NCBI GenBank assembly: GCA_032718475.1
Contig: JAUCBJ010007175.1
Span: forward strand, 1 to 64,000
Reading direction: 5' to 3'
From: Nemertoderma westbladi
Taxonomy: Eukaryota; Xenacoelomorpha; Nemertodermatida; Nemertodermatidae
DNA: 64,000 bases
The notes under the pieces were generated by a model, which was given only the letters and a program-made list of their open reading frames with translations, searched no databases and was not told the DNA's origin. A program made the position numbers and the translations under genes. Shown one piece after another: positions 12,486-23,040 of this stretch; positions within the stretch are counted from its first letter, which is position 1, and the number at the start of each line of letters is the position of its first letter.

Positions 12486-12926
12486 GTTGAAATTATTGCA
12501 AAATATTTGATTTATATTAATTTTTAATATTAGAAAAAAATAACAATATAATAAACAGGAGTTATTCATTTTTCATTCATTTTTTTCGCTCCATTTGCTA
12601 TAGAGTTGGATCATTCTTAGTCCTGTTTAATTTACTTAATAATATAAAAACAGGAGTCGAATTCGAACTTTTTATAAAGTTTCTGTAAGAATTGTTTTAA
12701 AACCGAGCGTACCGATGATTGTATAATAGTTGCGATATTGGAATCTCAATTTTTTGACGAATGTTGGAAGTTTTATGACCGACTGTGGAAGGAAATAATC
12801 GAGTGTATGTAATAATGAAAAAGTAAAAAAATATATTTATATTTATAAAATTTATAGAATAACCACCGGTATAATCAGCTGTAGAATATGATTGGATTAT
12901 GTAGATTACTGATATTCCATCCCCAG
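12486..12926 (+). other. Short laminin intron, AT-rich
   Basis: Intron between the two LE2 exons. No repeats or ORFs of note. Confidence 0.8.
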
Positions 12927-13065
12927 ATTCCGACCCCTGTCTGCCATGCGATTGCTACTTTTATGGAACAGAAAACGAAAGAGGATATTGCTACCCAAAA
13001 AACGATACCGAAAAGGGAATTACTGCAGGAAACTGCCCCTGTAAAAAGAACACTCAAGGGAAACG
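12927..13065 (+). CDS. LAMB1: Laminin beta exon: end of LE2 and LE3, first part
   Basis: The acceptor CATCCCCAG is followed by DSDPCLPCDCYFYGTENERG, then AGNCPCKKNTQGKR. This is the LE2-LE3 boundary of a laminin beta chain, with the CxC start and the CPCKxNTxG motif of LE modules. Entry phase 1, exit phase 2 (CG|GTGGGT), completing Arg with the next exon. Confidence 0.94.
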
Positions 13066-13120
13066 GTGGGTTTGTGCTTGGGTGGTACTTGTAACCTAAT
13101 TGTTATTATATTAATTATAA

Positions 13121-13395
13121 TTAGCAGCAGCGTGGTCTAGTGGTGACATTCCTGGGCTTCCAATTAGGGAGCCCTGGTTCGATCCCTAGATGGGGCAGCA
13201 CTATTTGGGCACAGTGTTTTAAATGCTGCAGCCTAGCCCAACCCCGGCTTTCATCCTTCAGTAGTCGATAAATGGGAACCAAGGCAACTTGGGAAACAGA
13301 GTGGAAGGGTTTACTGTGGAAGATCACCCATGATGGTGGTGAACAGGGATTCATTGGCTTAACGAGCCTAAAAGATTCCCCCATTCATTATATTA
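13121..13395 (+). repeat. tRNA-derived SINE, near full length
   Basis: The head has TGGTCTAGTGG (A box), GCTTCCAATT loop and GGTTCGATCCC (B box), then about 200 bases of non-tRNA body ending in AT-rich sequence. The 5' part resembles tRNA-Gly(TCC) in loop sequence. The body differs from that of the copy at 34575. Confidence 0.65.
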
Positions 13396-13599
13396 ATTAT
13401 TATTAACACAATTTAATTTACATTTAAATAAAGTATCACTTTATTTCACGCTGGCTCGAGTGGGAATATTTCCTCGGACGAGCGTAAGTGAGAAATAAGA
13501 AGCGAGAGCCTGAGGGTACTGAATGACTAACTGTTGGCCTAGCTCACCGTGAAAGTAGAATACTACTACTAGGATCGGCATGCTGCATTGCAGCTGCAT

Positions 13600-14165
13600 T
13601 TTTAAGAATGCTGTGCCGGCTTGTCAACAAAATTGCACCGCCACAACTCCCTATCACCCATGACATTTGCTAGATCATCCGCATCTTTAAGGCCATTGTC
13701 CTTTAAAATGCGTCTCAAGAACGTCATGGGCTGTCCACCATGCTTATTCACTCCATGAGGCTGCCAAAGTACAAGATTATGCACTGGCTGGTCCTCACGG
13801 CGAAAGCAATGTCCTGCAAAGCGGAGGCGATTTTGTTCTAGTGTCAAGCTCGGGGGAACCAATGAGACGCCTCCAATGTTATATAGTGTCTGGTTGGAGA
13901 TGTGTGCATTGTACTTGACACAATGAACCTGGAATTATAATGATCTAAGGACATGCGCAGAACATAGTCAACCACAATAATGAACAAGAATGGTGCAAGT
14001 GTGTCTCCTTGGAGGACGCCCCATAACACTTCAAATGGTGCTGTGTCACCGTCAACAGTAGACACTAATGTTGTCGAACCATCGTATTCTGATCTGATTG
14101 CTGCAATAATTTCATCAGGAATCCCATATAATGAAAGTATGCTGAATACGGTACAATTATACTAA
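13600..14165 (-). mobile_element. RTE-type LINE fragment (reverse transcriptase and C-terminus)
   Basis: On the minus strand, two ORF pieces read GVLQGDTLAPFLFIIVVDYV (RT domain, 13844-14065) and RLRFAGHCFRREDQPVHNLV followed by LWQPHG (13602-13862). Both are signature stretches of RTE-clade non-LTR retrotransposons. The region between RT and C-terminus is missing, including the YADD block, so the copy is internally deleted and dead. It lies in the intron between the exons at 12927 and 14448. Confidence 0.85.
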
Positions 14166-14447
14166 AACAATATTGTTACCTTATTTCACGCCGTGAGATA
14201 TACGGTAGCACCATATAGCCTATCATTGAATTTACTTTTTCACGGCGTATTTCACGCCGACTTTTAAATTAAGTTATATTATTATTATTTCTTATTTATT
14301 GTGTCAGACCACATGTGACAGACAACTAACAGCTGTCCTCCTTTCGGCCAAGTAAGTAACAGCCTATATATAACAAATATAAACTGTAGTCCAACTTTAT
14401 TATTCGATTGTTTATTACATTATTATTGCTTTTATTATTGTTTTTAG

Positions 14448-14573
14448 GTGCGATGAGTGTAAACCTGGCTATTGGGATTTGGGTAAAGGTCGTCCAGACG
14501 GTTGTAAGGCCTGTAGTTGTCGTACAGAAGGGACTCTAGACAATCTGGGATGCGATAAAGTTACAGGGGAATG
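14448..14573 (+). CDS. LAMB1: Laminin beta exon: end of LE3 and start of LE4
   Basis: The acceptor is TATTGTTTTTAG. It reads CDECKPGYWDLGKGRPDGCK then ACSCRTEGTLDNLGCDKVTG, the CxxCxxGYW end of LE3 and the CxC start of LE4. Both split codons are consistent (entry phase 2, exit phase 2 at TG|GTAAGT). Confidence 0.95.
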
Positions 14574-14653
14574 GTAAGTTGTCTTTACGGAGTTTGGATA
14601 ATGTAAGTGTTTCTACAGTATGTAGACCTAAACTGCATCAATTACCAATCACC

Positions 14654-14723
14654 CAGGGCCGGATTAAGGGGGGTACAATCGGTGCAGGTGCACCCGGGCC
14701 GCTACGTCATTAATCCGGCCCTC
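14654..14723. mobile_element. 70-bp MITE, hAT-like
   Basis: The ends CAGGGCCGGATTAA and TTAATCCGGCCCTC are near-perfect inverted repeats. The element is flanked on both sides by CAATCACC (14646-14653 and 14724-14731), an 8-bp target-site duplication of the size made by hAT transposases. It is tiny and non-autonomous. Confidence 0.8.
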
Positions 14724-14827
14724 CAATCACCGCCCCACAAGCTAATTTTTATCAAATTAAAATAATTAAATCAAATTACAAAAACAGCTACGAAATTGGT
14801 GATTGTTCAGAACAGTTTCTTACTAAT

Positions 14828-14886
14828 GGCCTACTACCGAATTAATGGCCTACTACCGAACTACCGAACTACCGAACTACCGAATT
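14828..14886. repeat. Short tandem repeat (ACTACCGA)
   Basis: A few imperfect copies of ACTACCGA(A) in an AT-rich intron. Confidence 0.7.
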
Positions 14887-15033
14887 TTTTTAATAATCGG
14901 ATTATTTCGCTAAAAAGTAAAAGTTTCAATTTATATATTGTTACCCGTATTCCGCAAGTAAAAATCTCCATTTTTATTTATTTCTAATCAAAAAAGCAAA
15001 AATTAGATGGATTTACGAATAGCCATTTTATTT

Positions 15034-16240
15034 ATTACCGTATTTACTCGAATAAGAGCCTTTGTGTTTAAGTTTATTCGGGGGAGGCGTTTATTCGGGG
15101 GAGGCGTTTATTCGGGGGAGGCGTTTATTCGGGGGAGGCGTTTATTCGGGGGAGGCGTTTATTCGGGGGAGGCGTTTATTCGGGGAGGCGTTTATTCGGG
15201 GAAGGCGTTTATTCGGGGGAGGCGTTTATTCGGGGGAGGCGTTTATTCGGGGGAGGCGTTTATTCGGGGGAGGCGTTTATTCGGGGGAGGCGTTTATTCG
15301 GGGGAGGCGTTTATTCGGGGGGAGGGACGTTTATTTGGAGGAGGCGTTTATTCGGGGGGGGGGGGACGTTTATTTGGAGGAGGCGTTTATTCGGGGATGC
15401 GTTTATTCGGGGAGGGCGTTTATTCGGGGGAGGCGTTTATTCGGGGAGGCGTTTATTCGGGGAGGCGTTTATTCGGGGGAGGCGTTTATTCGGGGGAGGC
15501 GTTTATTCGGGGGAGGACGTTTATTCGGGGGAGGCGTTTATTCGGGGGAGGACGTTTATTCGGGGGAGGCGTTTATTCGGGGAGGCGTTTATTCGGGGAG
15601 GCGTTTATTCGGGGAGGCGTTTATTCGGGGGAGGCGTTTATTCGGGGGAGGACGTTTATTCGGGGGAGGCGTTTATTCGAGGGGGCGTTTATTCGGGGAG
15701 GGCGTTTATTCGGGGGAGGCGTTTATTCGGGGAGGCGTTTATTCGGGGGAGGCGTTTATTCGGGGGAGGCGTTTATTCGGGGGAGGCGTTTATTCGGGGG
15801 AGGCGTTTATTCGGGGAGGCGTTTATTCGGGGGGGCGTTTATTCGGGGGAGGCGTTTAAGTTCCAAATTGTGCGGTTCGAGGGGGGCGTTTATGTTTATG
15901 TTCTAGATTTTCAGCATTTTGAATCTAAATACCCAATAAAGAATGTTGTTAAATTCAAGAAAACAAGTTAAACAAATGAAATAATTCAAATAATACCAGG
16001 ATTATATTTATTACAATGCAGCCTATTACAGCGGTACAACACCCTACTATATTAACCTTCAGTCTTAACAATCAGTTAACTCTCAACAATATTAACGCCC
16101 CGCATTGTAATATTATTAAACGCCGCCGGGGCGTTTATTCGGGGACAGGCGTTTAAGTTGTTACTTTGATGGTAAGGGGGGCGTTAATTCGAGGGGGAAT
16201 TTATTCGAGGGTGGCCTCTTATTCGAGTAAATACGGTAAT
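15034..16240. mobile_element. Terminal-inverted-repeat element enclosing a minisatellite
   Basis: The left end ATTACCGTATTTACTCGAAT (15034 on) and the right end ATTCGAGTAAATACGGTAAT (to 16240) are inverted copies over about 26 bases. TA flanks both ends (TA|CCG...CGG|TA), compatible with a TA duplication. There is no transposase ORF. The interior is mostly the 17-18 bp array at 15068-15857, then unique AT-rich sequence and GCGTTTATTCGGGG pieces near the right end, so the array seems to have grown from the element's own subterminal sequence. Confidence 0.8.
15068..15857. repeat. 17-18 bp G-rich minisatellite, about 45 units
   Basis: The unit is GGCGTTTATTCGGGGGA with small changes in G-run length. 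Long overlapping ORFs of GGGVYSGEAFIRGRRLF type arise because the unit lacks stops; they have no start context or homologue I know and are not called as genes. Confidence 0.97.
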
Positions 16241-16443
16241 CCCATAAAGCTCTCAAAGACAGAATAAAGACGGTATATTTCGTATCATTTTATTGAAATT
16301 CGAAACAAAATATCGGTTGATGGGGTGTGGAGGATGCTGCTAGTGCATGGAGACGGAATGGACCGAGTTAGTAAGTATTTAGTTATGTTTTCCCTAAATA
16401 TTTATATAAAGGTGTCAGTCGGGATTTCTCTTTTCCGTTTCAG

Positions 16444-16599
16444 CACCTGTAAGAAACACGTTATCCAATCGGAGTACTGCGACACATGCAAATCGGGTTA
16501 CTTCGGTTTATCCAACAGCACTGATGGTTGCCAGTTCTGCGATTGCTTCCTAGGTGGCGCTGTCAATAATTTATGCAACGCAAACGACGGCCAATGCGA
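16444..16599 (+). CDS. LAMB1: Laminin beta exon: LE4 end and LE5 start
   Basis: The acceptor TTTCCGTTTCAG is followed by CTCKKHVIQSEYCDTC, KSGYFGLSNSTDGC and CDCFLGGAVNNLC. The 'CDCxLGGAxNNxC' start of LE5 is diagnostic for laminin beta just before the LF domain. Exit phase is 2 (GA|GTAAGT). Potential N-glycosylation at NST. Confidence 0.96.
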
Positions 16600-17009
16600 G
16601 TAAGTAATATTAGTTTATAAAAATTATTATCTTCGAATAATTTTTGTTACACCGTTATAGTTTCAGTTTATCATATTCATACCAATCATCGAGTTGTATT
16701 ATTTTAGTTTCTTTTCACAGCGCTGTTCGGTTTTCTAATTTTCTAAAATGTATTATTGGGTTCGATTTTGGACCTGTTCTCTTGTAGGCAGTCTATATAG
16801 TATACTATACTGCAGAAACTGAAACTATTTCCGTGACTTGATAATATAGATCGCGATAACTGAAATTTCTTAATAGTGAATAATATTATTAATTAATTAT
16901 TAATTAATTAATAGTCATACTGTAGTTGTTATAATTATTTACGTTTTCATTCATACAACATGATACGAAATATTTAGTCTTTAACTTTGAATCCATCACA
17001 AAAACTGGG

Positions 17010-17090
17010 GTATCCTTTTCTGGGGCTCGAACTCACGACCTTCCGGAAGACTTCAGCTCTAAATTCATAAAACTTAAAGTGACTCTGTAA
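17010..17090 (-). repeat. tRNA-like SINE head, minus strand
   Basis: On the minus strand, GTGAGTTCGAGCCCC (B box) is preceded by a TCTTCCGGAAGG loop region. It looks like a degenerate tRNA-derived repeat; the A box is poor. Confidence 0.4.
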
Positions 17091-17270
17091 TTTAGTTCTG
17101 ACGCCGCTTTGGGTAGTAACTAAAAACGTAATATATACGTACGTTTATATATTCATATTGAGTAAGTATATTCGTCAATTTTACTAAGTGTGTTTCTAGC
17201 ATACTACCTCGGCGAAGTTAGTTTTGGTACTATCTGGTGCAGGCCCCCAAATCTTGCTCGGGAGTACCTC

Positions 17271-17493
17271 TGCAAACTCTTTTGAGCGCGCTAACTCTGC
17301 CACCATCTCTGCTAGCTAGCTCGGAAGCAGGCCTACAGTCTTCTCTCTGGGGCCACTAATTTCCGCCCTTTACCAAGTGGCTCTATAGTTATTTATAACG
17401 GATTGAGTTCTCGGGGTAAAGTTTCGCTAATCTCTATACCCAAACGGGACCACCACCACCACTGTTTGGACATGAGAGTTTGCAGAGAGTATT
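17271..17493. mobile_element. Possible MITE with short inverted ends
   Basis: GTACCTCTGCAAACTCT near 17274 and AGAGTTTGCAGAGAGTA near 17475 are inverted copies about 200 bases apart. No clear target-site duplication was found, so the identification is tentative. Confidence 0.4.
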
Positions 17494-18848
17494 GTAAATA
17501 GCCAAGTTCCAATAGCGTGGGAGCCGAATTAAGTATTTTACGTCTGTGGTCTGACCTTTTTGCGGCAATATAAGACTCAACTTGCGATTTAGATAGATTA
17601 TTTTTTATGATTGGTTATTTTTTGACAATATTATTATTACTGGTATTAATTATTACTACCATTTTGGCCGTAATAACAAAATTCCCCCTCACCCGGTTTC
17701 TATTTTTCCTCTTCCAAAGGGTTTTCTATGTTTATTTCTTAAATTAACATTTATTATCGAAAGGAAGATATTAACATCTGGAAAATAGAAATCACTTTCT
17801 CGATAATATAAGAATCGTATTAGTATTGACAATATTGACAATTTAGTCTTGATAATATTATAAAGTCCGTGAATCAAGTCCGATATACAAGTTGGCTGGA
17901 TAAAATACTAGTTGGCTGAAAGTTGTTATATTATTGAAGGAGATTTTTTAGCGGGAAAAGTCAGGCTTCGACTCGCGAGACTATCCATTTTAAGCCATTT
18001 GGGAGCTTCCCACACTACTGGGGACGTGAAAAATCCTTTACAGGCACAGCTCTTTAAGCTAGACACGAGTGGGGCCCTTCGTGAAGCAAAAGCTTCAAGC
18101 TATCTTAGCGAACAATTATAATTATACTATGACTTTAAAATAGGCCTGTCAAATCTTGGCTTCCGACAATTATGGCTTCCGACACAGACACACACCGCCA
18201 CACCCCAAAAACACCCCCCCCCCCCCCCTCTTTTTGAAAACGGCCATAGTAGAATTATAACAGTTCGCTTATGGCTCGCATTTTTGACTCGCCCCACCAC
18301 ACCAGGTCAAGCTGTGGTCACCCCTTTTTTAAATAGTTTTCTTTGTGAGGTTAATCCAAGGTCCGTGATCCAAGGTGGACTGACCGGTCAACAGACTGAT
18401 ACAGTAGTATATCTGAGGAACTGTCGCGAGGCACTAACTGCCAAGATTGCAGGATATATCTCAATATAGTTATTGTTTGCATATTACTGAAATAGTAGCT
18501 TGTGATTGGATATTTAATAATTTTTTTTTAAATAAATATATTTTAAATTATTTATATTTTAAATATATTTTTAAATTTATTTTATAATTATCAATTAGGA
18601 CATTAAACACAAAATCTGCATGTTGAAATTGCACAATGTTTAATTTGTGTGATATCATTTATTGATGGCCCCTTAGGATCGGGGACTGATTTTCTTCAAT
18701 CATAGAATTACATTAAAATTGAGGACAGTTTATAGCTGGTTAATAATGTACAGTATTATTAGAAGCTGAACTACTGTACCCACACCGACACTAAAAGTTG
18801 ATGTCTGCCACAACAACAGCTGTAACAGATCACCAAAGTTGCTGACAG

Positions 18849-19314
18849 TCAATAGAATCCAATTGGAATTGCTACTGCCAACAAGACAGCTGTAACAGAT
18901 CCATTGATACGATTTGCCCAACTTGTGGTCGTGTGTGTTTCAGCTGTAGTCGAAGGTTCTGTTGTGGTTGTAGTCGTTGTAGTTGTAACCGGATCAAACG
19001 CGGGATCGTTCCAATCAATTTCTCCATTGGCATCCAGGAAGTCGTTTTTCCAGACCCGGTCTCTTCCTATTTTGTTGCACATGTCTGTTCCATTGCAGCA
19101 AACTTGCTGACAACTTAGATGTCTCACATCCAACCTGTCTTCGTCTTCCGGCGCGTATTCCCCAGAAGCAATCCATGCTTCCTTGCAATCATCTTCATTG
19201 ATTTTTTCCACACAAGCCGTTGGTTCGCAAACCTCTGCCCTTGTATACATCAAACCTTTGGCATCTACGTTGTTGATAGTCCCTGTGGCTGTCGCTTGCA
19301 TGAAGAATATTGTT
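18849..19314 (-). CDS. Ly6/uPAR-like GPI-anchored protein, C-terminal coding part
   Basis: Minus-strand coding sequence nested in the laminin intron. It contains a Cys-rich segment with CEPTACVEKINEDDC, then LSCQQVCCNGTDMCN, the CC-x4-CN-like ending typical of Ly6/uPAR three-finger domains. A Thr-rich stalk (nine consecutive Thr) and a C-terminal hydrophobic stretch SVTAVLLAVAIPIGFY just before the stop follow, which suggests a GPI-anchor signal and a cell-surface location. The upstream limit is either an acceptor near 19310 or the edge of the LINE insertion. AATAAA occurs on this strand near 18660, about 190 bases past the stop. The N-terminal part is at 23040-23242. Confidence 0.72.
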
Positions 19315-19317
19315 ATA

Positions 19318-22300
19318 AGATCAATCACCACCCAGTTGCGACGAGAAACGTCAATGAGCGTATCCGGCAGGACTACAGCGGTTCTTCTACAAGAGAAAAC
19401 ATGGGACTAAACAACCGATCACGGACAATGAGCCACAACTACGAGTCATTCACAAGACATAACAATACATCCCACAACCGATTGGGCGTGACGAATCATC
19501 ATGATCACTTTAATCAGGAACATAGTTGCAGTAGTCCATGCGGGCCACATAGCCAGTCTGGTAGACGCAACAATGGTATCAACAGGCAATCAAATCAAAG
19601 TAATAATTTTATCAACACCAATCGATGCCACAAAGACAGCAGCCCAGCAGAAGGGAATCCGCAACAGTGTGATGATAGGCGGAACTTTTAGCGAAACCCA
19701 CAGTGATGTACCCCCGGCCCAGCACATACCTCTGAAAGTGACAACTTACAACTGCCGCGGGTTTCACTCAGCGAGTGATTATATTCTGTACCTAATGCAA
19801 ACAGCAGATGTCGTAGCCGTTCAGGAACACTGGCTGGACTCAATAGAAGCCAAAGAACTCCTGATGGACCTGCACCATAAGTTCAAGTGTGTTTATACTG
19901 TCTGTCACCTCATGGATAATCCACATCGAAAGCGTGGCGCCGGAGGGGTCTCACTTTGGTACAACATTGATAGATTCACATCTGTTTCCAGTATCAAATC
20001 CTCTGATGACATTGTTGGAGTGATAGCCAATATCCCCGGTCATGTTAACTCATTTCTTATTTTATCATGCTATGCACCAGATGCCTCAAAATCTACCACT
20101 CTTTATGAAGATTACCTAGGGAGATTGGACTCTATAATTAAACAACACCACGACTCCATCCCAATCATACTGTCTGATGCCAACTCGGATGTTGGTCCCT
20201 TACAGGGGCCCAGGTTCTTGAGGACAACAGCAACGATAAGGGGAGAAATGCTCAACAGCTTCTTATCGTCTAACTACTATATATGCGCCGACACAACCTC
20301 AAAGTTCACAGGCCCATGTATTACCTTCAGGGGTCGTGGCCACTCGTATATTGACCACATTATTACCAGTGAAACTGGAATGAGTTTCCTATCGAATGGC
20401 ACAGTATACGAGGAGGACCCTGTCCGTAACGACTCGGACCACGTTCCTGTAACAGCCACTTTTAGATTACCTACAAATAAACAAAGTCGAAAGTTTTGTG
20501 ACACCAACCTGATTTCCACCTTACGGTTTGCCTGGGATAAAGTAACCAGTGAGCAAACTGAGAATTACAACCAACTGGTGGATAGTGGCATTAATATTAT
20601 CCGTTCCGGCTTTCCCCATCACACGAAATGGTCCAGGGACGAGCTGGAGATGTTTACCACAGGAGTCAAAGATACTATATTCCAATCAGCGAAGGCAATC
20701 TTCCCCATCATAAAGGTACATCGAAGATCTAAGAATCTTAGAATAAGGTCGAATCAAATCAAGGAACGCTCTAAAACAACGCATCAACTCTACAACCTGT
20801 GGTGCGGCGAAGGGAAGGATGAAAGTAGTACCTATGGGCAGGCATTTAAGGAATCGAAACGCGCCGGGAGACGACTGAAAAATTGGTTATCAAAAAACCT
20901 AGTATCCAACGCGGTGAACAGCAGATCTAAGCTGCTAAGGAGAGATCCCAAAAAATTTTGGAATAGTTTCAAACCGAAATCCTCTCAAGAACCTCCTGCC
21001 AGCGTCCAACAGAATATCAGAAGCAACATGTCTAAGACCCATAAAGAAGATACAGATTACATTAAGTCCTTATCACAATTGATAGACGAGGTACAAGAGG
21101 CGAGCAACACTGCCGATCTCCCAACGGTCTCACCTCTGACAATAAAGAGAGCAGTATCTATCCTCTCCAAAGGAAAGGCACCGGATATAAATTCACTCGT
21201 TGTTGAACATATCATCAGCATTAACCCGGAGTTAATATGTGAAGTCCTAGCAGATATAATCAATGCATCATTTAGACTCGGTGAAGTACCTCAGCTATTT
21301 GGCGAAACAATCGTCACCCATCTGCACAAGGGCAAGGGCCGTGACCCTCTTCACCCCAAATCGTATAGACGCATTGCCACAGTCAACCTATTTGCAAAGG
21401 TGTTCGAGTCCGTGCTTCTCAGTGAGTTTCTCCCGATCCATGACATCATTCCACCATCACAGCTGGCATACCAAAAGAGGACTGGTTCTGATCTGATTAT
21501 TGGAGCCCTGCTCGAATGTCTGGAGACACAACGCCGAAAGGGAGTCTCTGTCTACATCTGCCAGTTGGACGTTGAGGCAGCCTTTGATAATGTGGAGTAC
21601 CTGACCCTCTTCAGCAAACTGCGACATCACATCAACCCTTTCATATGCCTCTCACTACTGGCATACTACAGATGCACCATAGCATTCCTTAAATTCGGTT
21701 CAACAGTCTCCACTGACGGGATACCGCTCAAACGTGGCGTGAAGCAGGGTTCGCTGCTCTCCCCGTTACTCTTTAATTTTTACACAGGCGGAACTCTAGG
21801 GGCACTGAACAGTGCCGGTTTCGGACACAGCCTTGCAGATGGATGGCTGGGTTCAATTTGTTATGCAGATGATATTCTCCTCATTGGAAAATCCGCCCAG
21901 GAAATCGAGGACCAACTAATAATAGTGACCGAGAATCTAGCTAAAGTTCAACTAACCATCGAAGAAAGCAAGACACGTTGGATGTGTATATTGGGCTATG
22001 GTCGCCATGAGCGTGACATCACAACTTTCCTCAATGTCAATGGCCGCCTGGTGCCTTGCAGCCAATCAATTAAGTTTTTGGGCTTTAAACTTCACTTCAA
22101 TCCTAGGGCTCTGTCCGACTGCATTCAAACCATTGCCTCCATTTCCGAATCTTTCCATAGAAACGACTGGACTGTGCGGTGGCTAAATACAGCGACCTTG
22201 AGTCATCTTTGGTCATCAATAGCAATCCCATGTATACTGTATAGCGTTAAATTCCTAGTTGGCTCATTGACGGACACCGAGTTGACTAAACTGGAAGTCT

Positions 22301-23040
22301 ACTATAGGCGAATACTCCGTGGTTTGCTACATTTGGGTAACTATGCCGGCAATCAAATTGTCTACAAACTGATGAAATGTAACCCTATCACATCCGATGC
22401 ATTTGCAGCATCGCTTGGGACAATTTTGCGAGTTCCGAGGTGTCCAAAGTCCAATCTCCACATCACCCTCAGTTTCTTAACCCAACTGAATTCCCAGACA
22501 TCTAACAGTTTATACATAGGCCCCGGGTCGACTTGCAACAACTGCAGGCGTCTCTTCCCAATACCACCTATATCACCTCTGCTCAACTACGACTACAGTA
22601 AACCGGAGTTACTGTCAAGGTTTAAACCAGGGGCATTGACACCAGGTGAGACCGCCAACTACGAATTCATCCGGCAGTGCTATGACCATAGTGGCGCAAC
22701 ATTTGACCACAAACACACACGTATACTAGAATTTTTCGACATACCGCACTGATATCATCTGACATAACTTTCCAGTGGGTTCCTGAAATATTAAAACATA
22801 CAATTACAACTGATTTGTCTAATTACAACTTCAGTGTCTTACATATGATTTTATTTCGTATATTGAAAACTTATTGATATCTTACCATATATTGTATATA
22901 TACTGTCAACATGTATTGTATATAGATATTGTGTATCGTTCGCTACCATTTTAAATTGTGTTGTGTGTGCATACTTCACTGATTGACCATTTTAAATTGT
23001 CGGCACAGACCGAATCTAATATATTGAATTGAATTGAATA
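19318..23040 (+). mobile_element. Near-complete LINE (non-LTR retrotransposon) inside the Ly6-like gene
   Basis: A plus-strand element of about 3.7 kb, opposite in orientation to the host Ly6-like gene and parallel to laminin. It has a short 5' region with an Asn/His/Ser-rich ORF frame, a single EN-RT ORF at 19501-22752 and a 290-base 3' UTR ending in (TTGAA)n at 23023-23040. The sharp 3' tail falls directly next to Ly6 coding sequence. I found no clear long target-site duplication; only a short TGC(A) match occurs at both edges. Confidence 0.85.
19501..22752 (+). CDS. LINE ORF: AP-endonuclease plus reverse transcriptase
   Basis: 1083 codons without a stop. The endonuclease (from about residue 80) shows TTYNCRGF, VVAVQEHWL, LSDANSDVG, YIDHIITS and SDHVPVTATF. 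The RT shows ICQLDVEAAFDNV, GVKQGSLLSPLLFNFYTGG and ICYADDILLIGKS, including the YADD catalytic aspartates. A C-terminal CNNC motif follows near residue 1005. Both domains keep their catalytic residues, so this copy may be young and coding-competent. Clade is uncertain (CR1/Rex/L1-like). It copies its own RNA at a nicked target and is not a host gene. Confidence 0.93.
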   Translation: MITLIRNIVAVVHAGHIASLVDATMVSTGNQIKVIILSTPIDATKTAAQQKGIRNSVMIGGTFSETHSDVPPAQHIPLKVTTYNCRGFHSASDYILYLMQTADVVAVQEHWLDSIEAKELLMDLHHKFKCVYTVCHLMDNPHRKRGAGGVSLWYNIDRFTSVSSIKSSDDIVGVIANIPGHVNSFLILSCYAPDASKSTTLYEDYLGRLDSIIKQHHDSIPIILSDANSDVGPLQGPRFLRTTATIRGEMLNSFLSSNYYICADTTSKFTGPCITFRGRGHSYIDHIITSETGMSFLSNGTVYEEDPVRNDSDHVPVTATFRLPTNKQSRKFCDTNLISTLRFAWDKVTSEQTENYNQLVDSGINIIRSGFPHHTKWSRDELEMFTTGVKDTIFQSAKAIFPIIKVHRRSKNLRIRSNQIKERSKTTHQLYNLWCGEGKDESSTYGQAFKESKRAGRRLKNWLSKNLVSNAVNSRSKLLRRDPKKFWNSFKPKSSQEPPASVQQNIRSNMSKTHKEDTDYIKSLSQLIDEVQEASNTADLPTVSPLTIKRAVSILSKGKAPDINSLVVEHIISINPELICEVLADIINASFRLGEVPQLFGETIVTHLHKGKGRDPLHPKSYRRIATVNLFAKVFESVLLSEFLPIHDIIPPSQLAYQKRTGSDLIIGALLECLETQRRKGVSVYICQLDVEAAFDNVEYLTLFSKLRHHINPFICLSLLAYYRCTIAFLKFGSTVSTDGIPLKRGVKQGSLLSPLLFNFYTGGTLGALNSAGFGHSLADGWLGSICYADDILLIGKSAQEIEDQLIIVTENLAKVQLTIEESKTRWMCILGYGRHERDITTFLNVNGRLVPCSQSIKFLGFKLHFNPRALSDCIQTIASISESFHRNDWTVRWLNTATLSHLWSSIAIPCILYSVKFLVGSLTDTELTKLEVYYRRILRGLLHLGNYAGNQIVYKLMKCNPITSDAFAASLGTILRVPRCPKSNLHITLSFLTQLNSQTSNSLYIGPGSTCNNCRRLFPIPPISPLLNYDYSKPELLSRFKPGALTPGETANYEFIRQCYDHSGATFDHKHTRILEFFDIPH

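Larger units (their letters stand above)
16600..18729 (+). other. First part of a 9.5 kb laminin intron, before the nested gene
   Basis: Mostly AT-rich sequence. It contains a minus-strand tRNA-like segment near 17010-17090, a pair of inverted repeats at 17271-17493 and a poly-C run near 18213-18230. Short ORFs at 17912-18121 and 18284-18469 match nothing I know. Confidence 0.6.

Noticed and set aside
15062-15906. 299- and 265-codon ORFs of GGGVYSGEAFIRG type
   Set aside because: Two overlapping frames of the same tandem repeat inside a TIR element; no independent evidence of a protein.
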